A DNA stretch of 64,000 nucleotides from assembly GCA_002077065.1 (NCBI GenBank), contig NAJO01000017.1, positions 896,714 through 960,713 of the forward strand, read 5' to 3'. The notes under the pieces were generated by a model that saw only the letters and a list, made by a program, of their open reading frames with translations, had not been told where the DNA came from and made no database searches. Position 1 is the first letter of the stretch. Each line of letters opens with the position of its first letter. Below are positions 52,724 through 62,507 of this stretch, one piece after another. This DNA is from Cryoendolithus antarcticus (Eukaryota; Ascomycota; Dothideomycetes; Cladosporiales; Cladosporiaceae). Both the position numbers and the translations under genes were made by a program.

Positions 52724-55641
52724 ATGTCCATCACCCTTCCCACGCCCAGCGGGATCATCTTACCCACAGGCACATCCATATCCTTAACACCCTCTCAAAG
52801 CGCAGCCCTAGACGAACTACACCGCGACAATGAGAACCTTCTCGATTCCTTTGGCGGCAACATGCAGTCGCTCGACTTCGACCTGTACTCCTATTCTCTC
52901 AACTACACCGTTACAGGGTGCTACCGGCAAGGCGCGCTACCTGCGGCATTGGCGATGAATGATACTTGTCTTGAAGGCTTTCATTGTAGGCGAATTCCCG
53001 ATTGTGAGTCGTTCAGTTCCGCACACCGTGCTGATCGCCTGTATCGCAGGCTCGGACTCAGACAACCAACACCCTCCGCAATTCTGCCATCCCACCGAGC
53101 AATGCCAGGCTGTTCGCACTGTTAGGGGAACGTGCAATCCGCAAGGCGTTCTCGAGCCCAAGATCTGCGCCAATGGCCACTACTGTCCAACTGGTGGGAA
53201 GCAAGAGATACCTTGCAAAGCAGGCACCTTTTGCCCATCTGGATCAAGAGCTCCGTTCGACTGCGACTGGGGATCGCTATGTCCGGCTACGACTAACCGT
53301 CAGGTCGTGCTGGTCCCGCTGTACGTCACAATCCTTGTTGATGTGGTTCTTGGGGTGCTGGTAGCTATTGGCTTTGGGATCAGCAAGTGGAGAAAGAGCC
53401 GACCCAAAGCGTATGATGCCGTGAGAGCACAGCACGATGAGAAACGAGGCGAGGACATTGAGCTGTTGCGGAGCGGCGGAAGGATGGGACGAAGCTCTCC
53501 TCGTGTCTCGATATCGTCCCGCGCACAATCGCCAGCTGCGTCCCTACGAGCACCTTCACCGCAACCAGCATACATGGCACACACGCGACGAGCTAGTGGT
53601 CGCGCAGACAACCTCGACGGCTTCGTAGATGGCGACAATGTTTCGACCTACAGCGACGATCACATCGAAACTGACTACCAGAATAGTCCCGACTTCCAGC
53701 GCTTCATCCGATCGATGAGCAAGACTATCGAGATGAAGTCGATTGGGCTGACTTTCGACTTCGAGAACCTCATGTTCGAAACTGCGAAAGGTAAGAGAAT
53801 ACTGCAAGAAGTCACTGGGACAATGCCGCGAGGGTCAATGTGGGGTGTCATGGGCGGATCCGGAGCAGGCAAGAGTACATTCTTGAATGTTCTGATGGGC
53901 AAGGCTAGTCATACAGGCGGAGTGGTCAAGATCAATGGCTGGGTGAAGGATATGAGCAAGTACAAGAAGCTGATCGGATATGTATCGCAAGATGATGTGA
54001 TCTTTCCGGAGCTTACGGTCAGGGAGAACGTCTTACATTCGGCGCGATGTCGACTGCCTGCTAGGTGGAGGGACCGAGACATTCAGCAGCATGTGGATTC
54101 GCTCATCGCTTGCCTCCAGCTTGCGCATGTGCAACACTCTCGAGTGGGCGATGCATTGAACCCGGTGATCTCGGGTGGGCAACGGAAGCGTGTGAACATT
54201 GGCGTAGAGCTCGCAGCAGCCCCGATGGCAATCTTTCTTGACGAGCCGACCTCTGGTCTGGACTCGACTAGTGCAGCATCGATCATGCGATTGCTGAAGG
54301 CCATCAGCCAGCTCGGCGTTACTGTTATTGCGATCATTCATCAGCCTCGAGAGCAGATCTTCTACGGCTTCGATCAGCTTCTGCTGCTGTCGCAAGGACG
54401 GAGTGTATACAGCGGAGCGACCGAGGACGTGCAGAGCTACTTCGAAGGACTTGGCTACTCATTCCCACAGAGAGCCAACCCAGCAGACACTCTGATCGAC
54501 ATAGCGACCGGCGATGGCACACAGTATGCTATCGGCCACAAGCGGCGAAAGCTTGGCGTCCAATACTTGATCGACGAGTGGAAGCAGCGAGGCCAGTACG
54601 GTGTCTTCACAAAACACCTCTCCGTCGGCTACGATGGCACCTCAAATTCCAGAGGCCACAGTCGACGGGTAAGCATGCAATCTATCAATAGCACCTTCGA
54701 ACAGGAGAACGAGCTCTACCGTGCCATGCAAGCTCGTGGTGCAACGTGGTTGGCGCAAGTATACTACTGCTGGAAGCGCGCCATGACGCAGCAAGTCCGT
54801 AACAGCAGCTCATTCTTCTTCGAGATCGGCGTTGGCGGTTTGGCGGGTTTGATCATCGGATTGAGCGCTTTCGCGGCTAGTGGCCATCTATTCCAGGGAC
54901 TATATCACCCGCCTTTCACGATCTTAAGCAGTGCTGTCGACTATCAAAGTACGCCTCAGATCGGCTTACTAGGCGGCATGGCAATCGGTCTTGCAGCCAG
55001 CGCCCCCGGGTTCTGGGTCTTTGGCGAGGAGAAGATGATCTACTGGCGCGAGACCGCCTCAGGACACAGCCGAAGCGCTTACTACGTTGGCAAGCTGCTT
55101 TCGACTATCCCGCGCGTCGCACTCAGCAGTCTACACTTCACCGTCTTCCTGGGCATCCTAGCAACGCCACTCATCAGCTTCGTGGAGATGTACGCCGCGA
55201 ACTTGATGTACTTCTGGTGTATCTACGGACTCGCGTCTTGGGTCGCTATGGTCGTCAAGCGCGAGAACGGGCCGCTGCTGTCTGTGCTGGCGAGTCTCGT
55301 CATCGGTATTCTGGGTGGTGTTGCGCCGCCGTTGAGCAAGGTCAAGCAGTGGCATCTTGAGTGGCTTTGGCGGCTCAGTCCTGGCGTGTGGTTTACCGAG
55401 GCGTACTTCAGTCAGAATGTGCTGCCGTTGGGGTATCTGTATGATCTGGATGTTGCGGCTAAGGCTGTTGGCTACACGCTGGGACAGTTCAGTCTGGATG
55501 TCACGTGAGTGCAGAGCATACTGGGGGAAGGCCTGGGCGCTAAGCTGACGATATCTCAGAATGCTCTTTGTGATCGGCTGTGTCTATCGCGCTATCGCGT
55601 ACGTCGGACTGATATTCATGGATCGGAACAGACAGCGGTGA
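52724..55641 (+). CDS. ABC transporter, subfamily G half-transporter (Adp1-like)
   Basis: Exons 52724-53003, 53050-55504 and 55560-55641 give 938 aa. A long luminal/extracellular N-terminal part has a Cys-rich, EGF-like region (FCHPTEQCQAVRTVRGTC, HYCPTGGKQEIPCKAGTFC). A first membrane helix (VPLYVTILVDVVLGVLVAIG) precedes one nucleotide-binding domain: Walker A GGSGAGKSTFLN, signature ISGGQRKRVNIG, Walker B MAIFLDEPTSGLDS. The ABCG-type membrane domain follows. Order NBD-TMD and the Cys-rich N-terminus match yeast Adp1 and relatives, whose substrates are not known. The short third exon adds the last transmembrane helix (FVIGCVYRAIAYVGLIFM). Confidence 0.9.
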
Positions 55642-56230
55642 GCTTGGACATCAAGTCTCCTTCAGCAATCATATAGCATGTCCAGCATCTGTACAGCATC
55701 ACATGTCCCACACGATCCGAAGTGAGCAATGTATTGACTCCTTTCAGTGCTGGTGTGAAGGGAAGGAAGCCTGAGAAACCGAAGAGGCGCATCAGCCTGA
55801 TACCAGGCAGGCCAGACCGTGGTGAGCAACGACACTGGTTCTCCTGAGATACAGGATACTTGAGCATCGATGCTGGCATCCGTGAGTTGGTACACATTCT
55901 GTACTTGGGGACGTTGCGGGAGAGATGGCATTGATTTGCTATGCGAGATACCCTATGCTTTAATTTGCGCATATCGATACACACTTTGAATGTAAAGTAC
56001 CTGAACTCTACAGGAATGGCGATTGCTTAATCAGATCATCATGTCGTACTTTCGCTTCATTCGATCAGCTTTCGACTGTTTCAATTGTTCTATACCGGTA
56101 TGGCACGTGACGTTGCGAGCGTCACTTCAGTTTGCTTGAACTTGGCTTGCCCATATCATATGCCCTCATACAACAACACACGACTATGCCGCGCAGCTCT
56201 CGGTAGCAATTCTGATCTTTCACCGCTATC
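55642..56230. other. intergenic
   Basis: Between the ABC transporter and LSM2; only short ORFs. No gene seen. Confidence 0.5.
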
Positions 56231-56762
56231 ATGCTGTTCTTCAGGTACGTTATTCCCTCTAGTGCCATGCGCACCCACAAAGATCACACTTGCGCACATG
56301 TACACCCAGTACACCCACACTGACACCCTTTTGCACCCAGCTTCTTCAAGACCCTCGTCAATCACGAAGTCACGATCGAGCTCAAGAATGACATCTCCAT
56401 CCGCGGAACATTGAAGAGCGTGGATCAGTACCTGAACATCAAGCTGGATAACATTTCGGTGGTGGAGGAGCTCAAGTACCCTCATCTGGTATAATACACC
56501 TGAGCATGGAGGAATATTGAGGGATAAGGTGAGGGGACACTGGCTGACGATTGGTGTTACAGAGCTCGGTCAAGAATGTGTTCATCCGGGGGAGTGTTGT
56601 ACGATATGTGCACCTGCCGGCCAACGCCGTAGACACACCACTGCTGGAGGATGCTACGAGGCGAGGTATGGCACTGCGCTGATGGCCATGGTCAATAGCT
56701 TGCGCTGACACAGTGCAAAAGAAGCTTCGCAGACTGCGGCGAAGGCCAAAGCTGGGACATGA
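56231..56762 (+). CDS. LSM2: U6 snRNA-associated Sm-like protein LSM2
   Basis: Four exons, 56231-56244 (MLFF plus two bases), 56341-56488, 56563-56665 and 56722-56762, give 101 aa. Sm1 motif: NHEVTIELKNDISIRGTLKS with VDQYLNIKLDNI; Sm2: VFIRGSVVRYVHLP. The family end is DATRREASQTAAKAKAGT. LSM2 is part of the Lsm1-7 ring (mRNA decay) and the Lsm2-8 ring (U6 snRNP, nucleus). The last acceptor was placed at AAAAG (56721) because it gives the conserved REASQTAAKAKA tail; the nearer CACAG gives an unrelated Arg-rich extension. Intron 3 therefore skips the first AG after its branch site. Confidence 0.88.
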
Positions 56763-57569
56763 GCGATCAATGCTGATGAGTACGAAGAGGTCCCTCGATT
56801 GGGGCATCAAAGCTGCTGCTCCGTTCCGATTGTACGAGACCACATGGCGTTAGAGACAGAGTGTCAAGTCATGATGGACGAATCTGAAGCTGGCCATGGC
56901 GAGTCAATTTGTCTGAGAGCGCTGGACTTTGCTGCACGACTTCAAATGCTCAACCGCTTCGCTAGAAATTCAGGCTGGGCATCGCGTGCCGAAGCGAGAA
57001 GCGCGAAGACCTGTGCCTAGCAGGAAGTGACACGGTTGAGAAATACAAGTGATAGTCAGGCGAGCACGAGTTGCACGGCGTCTCGGCTATCATGATCATA
57101 TAACGTTAAAGGCAACACCACTAGATCACACGGCTGCGTCATAGTGTGGCACAAATCGCTCCGCACGAGTCATACTGCTTCCTCTCTTTCATGACGAATG
57201 AGGACAATCGGGCACGTGGACATCAAGGCACGCTGCAAGGGTAGACACTTGACCTGCAAGGTACGCTGCAATAGCCCGCTGTCATTAAAATGGCTTCTCC
57301 GTGAAACACAAACATGTCTACCCGGTACCGACGACATGGCTCGGCAAGCCGTGATGATGCAACACCGACATGCGCTTGCCCTTATACTTCAATCATAGCT
57401 GGCAGGTGCCGAGCGGGCGAGTCAACGACTGCAAACGTATAAGGCTGGTCTTCTTCATCTCTTTTTCATTTCTTCTCTCATCAACCAAAGCTCACAGCCA
57501 CTTCGAATACCCCCGACTTCAACAATCTCACTCGAACCATTCTCGACCCTCAAGACCACGACCAACACC
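56763..57569. other. intergenic
   Basis: Between LSM2 and the BYS1-like gene. Short ORFs without features; a CT/CA-rich leader lies just before 57570. Confidence 0.5.
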
Positions 57570-58019
57570 ATGCACTTCACCGCCACCGCTCTTTCAAGCA
57601 TCCTAACCCTCGCCACCTCCACCCACGCCCTCTCCCACCAAACAGTCCTCAACAACTGCAACGAAACCCTCTACCTCACCTACGTCAACAGCACCAAATC
57701 CACCACCGGTCCCTCCCCTCTCCTTGCCTTCGCCAACACCGAGCTCCCCATCATCGGCATCGGCAACAGCCTTGGCGTTTCGAAATCCGACCAGTACTGG
57801 TCGCCTCAGACACCCAAGCTCATTCTGGGCACGAGCACCGACAACGGCATTTTGTACTGGAGCGTTAGCTACGTTGACGGGGATCCATTTGCTGGGCAGA
57901 ACGTGGCTGTGACGAGTGCGGGCAGGGTGGCGGATGTTTGTCAGAATTCTACGGGGTATGATGGGAAGGTGCATGCTTGTCAGGATGATGGGGTGGTGCT
58001 GAGCTTGGGCTTGTGCTGA
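57570..58019 (+). CDS. small secreted BYS1-domain protein
   Basis: Single exon, 149 aa. Residues 1-20 are a signal peptide (MHFTATALSSILTLATSTHA). The mature part resembles the BYS1 (Blastomyces yeast-phase-specific) / thaumatin-related family: NNCNETLYLTYVNSTKS at the start, YWSVSYVDGDPFAGQNVAV near the end and paired cysteines (VCQNS, HACQDD, LGLC). Three Asn-X-Ser/Thr sites (NET, NST, NST) could be glycosylated. BYS1 proteins are secreted; in dimorphic fungi expression follows morphology, with no known activity. The length is usual for the family. Confidence 0.72.
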   Translation: MHFTATALSSILTLATSTHALSHQTVLNNCNETLYLTYVNSTKSTTGPSPLLAFANTELPIIGIGNSLGVSKSDQYWSPQTPKLILGTSTDNGILYWSVSYVDGDPFAGQNVAVTSAGRVADVCQNSTGYDGKVHACQDDGVVLSLGLC

Positions 58020-59322
58020 AGCGGGAATCGATGGGAGGCATTGGAGGCTGCTGGGGGGAGGGCATGGCCTGGGAATCGTCGCATCTTGTGGAGCATAAAT
58101 AGTTCGCATTTTAATCTTGAGGGCAGACTGAGAAGAGAAGGGGTTGAGCGAGGCATGTAAGGATTACCCCGCAACAGATCTTATCAATGTATTATAGATG
58201 AATTGTAGGCAATGACTCCATGTGTTCTGCCCTAGTCGTCTTCTCACCGACTTCGCACTCACACGCTGTACTTCCATGCATCCATCGGCGGAGCCCACGT
58301 CGTCAGGATACTGGGCGTGATCGACTGAGGCGTGAACTCCGTGCGGAAGCCTTGCACAATACTTGTGCGACAGCCTGCAAACACCTCTTCCGGCACCACA
58401 ACAAGCAATCGATGCTTTACCCAATGCAGCCATTTGGCGGCGCTTACCTGAATGACGGTGACGTGGTTCGTGCCTTGATACGTAATCATCTCAAGCGATT
58501 CCACGTTGTCACGCCGTGTCAGAAGTGCACAAGTGCTGTTCGCTGCGGATTGTAAATCAGCAGCGGATCTTGAACGACTCGCCGCCAGCCTATGTCAGCT
58601 GAGCAAAGCGCTTAGCCGTAGCGTGTTGAGTCCAATTCGGAAAGGCATATTGATCCAGCGGCAGGCCTGCAAATGCCAGACGTGGACAACACATGTGTCG
58701 CTCGAGGTTTAGCGTCGAGGCATAGCAACCTTGGCATCAGTCCTCTGCATGTCGACGCTACTGATCCTACTCTTCTTCAGGTCAGCCACAGGATATTCCG
58801 GTGAGCAGCTGTCCTGCAATAGACTTAATTGCCTGAGCCCAGACTCACGAGTCACATGGTGGACCTTTCCCCGAGAGGTAGGGCTGATTGCTTGACGCCG
58901 GAAGATTCCTTGGCGGGTGATCTCCCGAGCCACGTGGAGTGACCGCAGTGCATATGTAATGACTACGGCATAGATGTCATCCATTCGTTGTATAAGCCTG
59001 TGATCTCACGCTCTTTGACACCGCTTCTCTGTTTTATCGTCGCTCTGGTGATGTGATGTGATGGCTCTTGTCACCACTGTGATGTAGCTTTGCCAAGTCC
59101 TCACTCGCTACACCTTGCTTGGCATCTCCTGATGTCTCGTCGAGAGCAATCCCGAAGAGGGACGAACTACCACTCATTGCGTCCAGAGTAGCCTATTGCG
59201 GACGGCCTTCACGCATGGACTGAGTGAAGTACAGCTGCTTTGGTGGATTGGCATGGTGTATTTATATGGAGCACGCCGCCGGTCTGTACGCACATCTCCA
59301 TACACCTTCTTTCATCGTCAAC
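58020..59322. other. intergenic
   Basis: About 1.3 kb between two secreted-protein genes. ORFs of 60-111 codons overlap in antiparallel frames and show no domain or splice pattern; I see no gene. Confidence 0.5.
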
Positions 59323-60085
59323 ATGAAAATTTTCCGCTCCTTCTTCGCTGTCTCCCTGACCATTGCAGGAGCTGCAGCGTCGTCCTGCACTGCGGCAGTC
59401 GCCCTCTCGTGGTCTATTATCACAGACGCTAGTAGCCGTGGCACAAGTGGCTGCAACGGAGATGCAGGCTGTCTGGCCATCGAAGGCGATGCAGCATGTA
59501 ACTCGCAGGTCTTGATCAGTGGCGGTACATGCGAGAAGCTGCGGGTGAGACAGAATGGTGGCTTGGAGTGCACTGTCTCGGAAACCTGCTTCCAGTATAC
59601 CGATGGATCGTTGTTGTGTCTAGACACAAGTACTGGTGTGTCCAGACTATGGATCATGGAGTGTGTTATATGAGCTGATCATTACGTCAGGCGAATATCA
59701 TGACGACGTCGGCGGTACCGGGAGCACAGTCTCTGGAGTATACACAGCGCCGAACGGCCAGGTCCAGACAGGAACTGGTACACCTTCAGCGACAGCCGCG
59801 CCTTCAACTTCAGCCACTCGTTCCGGTGCAGTTCAAGCATCTGCCGCTGCTGCTGCGAGGTCCAAATCATCCTCATTCGATGCCGTGCCATCTTCTAGCA
59901 CAAGTCCTGCTACGTCTCTTGCTACATCTTTGGCACCCTCGCGATCTGGCTCAGCTACCAGCGCAACGACACAGCCGTCGGCAACCGCAGCTACTCAGAG
60001 CGGTGGATCTGCTGGTGGAGCCGTTGTGACTTTGCAAGCGGTCCTGGGGACAGCAGTGCTACTGCTGTGTGCCGGCATGGTGTGA
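59323..60085 (+). CDS. secreted Cys-rich, Ser/Thr-rich protein, probably GPI-anchored
   Basis: Exons 59323-59635 and 59691-60085 (55-nt intron, phase 1) give 235 aa. Signal peptide MKIFRSFFAVSLTIAGAAA; then a domain with about ten cysteines (ASSCTAAVAL, SGCNGDAGCL, GDAACNSQV, GTCEKLRV, LECTVSETCF, LLCLD); then a Ser/Ala/Thr stalk (TGTPSATAAPSTSATRSG...). The hydrophobic end VTLQAVLGTAVLLLCAGMV fits a GPI-attachment signal. This is the general plan of fungal wall proteins and some candidate effectors. No named family recognised. It converges on the HeLo-like gene, 157 bp away. Confidence 0.72.
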
Positions 60086-60242
60086 GAGGATTGCTTGTGA
60101 CGGACGTCGAAGCATTGGCCTGCAGTTTCGGAATAGTACCTCAGAGGTCAATATGTACATAATCGAGGGCCCATACATAGAGACCGTAGACTTAGAGGCG
60201 ATTGTTCGAGCCCGTCGTTACTGTCCTGCACAAGTCGCCCGG

Positions 60243-62507
60243 TCATGTGTAGCCCACATCGTCTGGCTTACGCTTCGCGCTGCCGAAGAAACAATACTTC
60301 TCGATAAGGTCTCTATACTCTTTTGAATCTAGCGCAGGTTGCGCAGTGTCCAAGCTCACTTCCACGGCCGGGGATGCTGAATCGCGACAAGGCGAGGGTG
60401 TACGTTTCTTCAAGATGACAGCCGGTGTATCTAGCTTCTCAGCGCCGAGTATCTTCTCGGCCGCATCAACAGCGGCGCGCAGTGCAGGTGAGAAAGTCGT
60501 AGCGAGTCCTCGGGCCAGCGACTGTGGCCTGTGGAGACACATCATCTGCTGTCTTGCGAGGAGGAGAGGCGAACGGGAACTCCGCTTCACTCTCATATTG
60601 CTCAACCGGCGAGGGGCCGGCACTGATGGCGATGGGTCGGTCGACCTGCATGAAGTGTCGGACACGATTGGTGTCGTCATTATAGTGAACAGACTTCGAG
60701 TATGTTGGCGTCCCTGGCATCGAGTACCATCGCCGACTCTGTGCGGGTCGAAGTGCAGACTTTACAAGCTCTCCACTCTGTTTGCGGATATGCATAGGCG
60801 GTGATCCGTACTCGTCATCACTGTCGCTAGATTCCGAGTCGTCCCAAACTGCTCCCCGCGGTATCTGTATAGCAATACTACTCATCAAAGGCTTGTTGCC
60901 CACAGCCGGTGAACCTGTACGCCTAGGCTGTATCGCACGAACAGCGTCCTGGAGCTCCTTGAAATAATCGTGCCTCCATCTTATATCTGCGCGGTCTTCG
61001 CTGGGTTCATCGAGAGTATCAGGCGGTGTAATGGCAGCATCACTTGCGCCGACGCCGCAACCCATGATCACCCCCGAGGGCAGTATACTCGGCTCTACCG
61101 GAGGCGAAGTGCCGTGTTCAAAAGTCTTCTGACTACTTCGATCAGTCCGTAGGCTCGGAGGTCCAAGACTTGGAATGGTGTCTGCCTCTTTAGGATGTAG
61201 CATGTTGACACCCAAGGCAGCTTCGTCGATGAGCCAATATTGGAATGCGAGCCGTTCCCACGATCCACCTGCGATGAGCACCTCGTCGACCGACAGACCC
61301 TGCCTGCTCAACTCGGCTTCAATAGCCTGTTGATGCACCGCTGCCTGTTTGACATCTACACCAAGAATGTGAAGCATCCACTTGTTGATGCGGTCTCGCC
61401 CGTCGGTCCACTGACAGAGCATAGCGGCGTCCCAGTAATGGCGTTGAAGCAATGGCCTGTCGTCCTCTAGGCTCTCATCCGTCCAGTGCGAATCGTGATC
61501 CGGTATCCGATCGCCTGTGGTGTCATTAGGTTCTTGCAGGTCATGCAAAGGTTGATCTCCACTCAAAGATCTGCGCCGAAAAGGTGTCGACGGCCGCGGC
61601 GACACCCGCAGACTCGTTCGCCGCCCACCAGGAGCCTGAGCACTGTGCTGACTAGCACTCGATGCCTGACTCCACTGGTCACTAATCGATCCATTGTCAC
61701 TCCAGACCGGCAGTTTCCACGTCGCGAAATCATAAGTGCTACGATCTTTACTACCTTTGTCGATAGACAGCCTAGATGCGGAAATAGACAGCCTAGACGC
61801 GGAACGAGGTGCCGACGCCGTACTCCGCAGACTCGGGTGACTCGTGAATGAGGACTGACTGATGGTGTCGAGCTTCATGTCCAACTGATCGTGATGTGCT
61901 TGGAGGGCATGGAGGACGTCAAGCAGCTGCGCTTGATTGGTGTTGAGAGTATTGCCAACCTCTTTAGTGCTGACAAGATTGTGTACATCTAGCGCGCTGA
62001 TGGCAATATCATTAGCAGGTGGCTCGTCTGGCAATAGGGTGTCGCATACCGCCCCAAGACTCCCAATGCAAGATCTAGGCATTGCCGTCGGCTTTGAATT
62101 TCTCGCCGAATGTCCCTCAGACTCTCCTTATCCATCGCAACAATGAAGCTCTTGAACCAGTGCTTGACTCCCTTGCCATTGTCAGGTCGCGACTTTCGAG
62201 CCGTCCCGATCCATCGACGAAGTTCTCCATCGCATCCTTCGAGATGCAACTGTAGGGTGACAGCATCGAGACCGCAATCGCGCAAGGCGGGCTCGTTACG
62301 GACATTTTCCAGAAGCTTCTTGACGTCGGTCAGTGTCTGAATGAGCGAGTTCAAATCCTTAAGGAAATTGGCGGCGGTATTGGAAGTAGCTTTAATATCT
62401 TACTAGAAGGTTTATAGTGTAATAGCGCCCTTAACATACTGGCCTGCTAGTCCAAGTAGCCTACTAATGCTACTAGCGACGCCGATAAGCTCTATACTCG
62501 AAGGTAT
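60243..62507 (-). pseudogene. HeLo-like (STAND N-terminal) domain protein with PP1-docking-like motif, 5' end destroyed
   Basis: Exons to 62050, then 61996-60581 and 60528-60243, make a 720-codon frame. The second intron has a weak GTTCCC donor and is inferred from frame. Residues ~1-150 match the fungal HeLo-like N-terminal domain: SSIELIGVASSISRLLGLAG, QYVKGAITL, then NTAANFLKDLNSLIQTLTDV and WFKSFIVAMDKESLRDIRRE. Three stops interrupt it (TAA 62412-62414, TAG 62403-62405, TAA 62400-62402), and the expected start codon reads ATA (62505-62507). The middle is Ser-rich with a conserved block (DRINKWMLHILGVDVKQAA). Later comes KSVHYNDDTNRVRHFMQVDR, PIAISAGPSPVEQYES, resembling the RVxF PP1-docking region of fungal glycogen-targeting subunits, but no CBM21 follows. 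Downstream of the stops the frame is intact. Confidence 0.6.

Noticed and set aside
58220..58555. 111-codon ORF between the two secreted-protein genes
   Set aside because: Mirrored by antisense ORFs and without any supporting motif.
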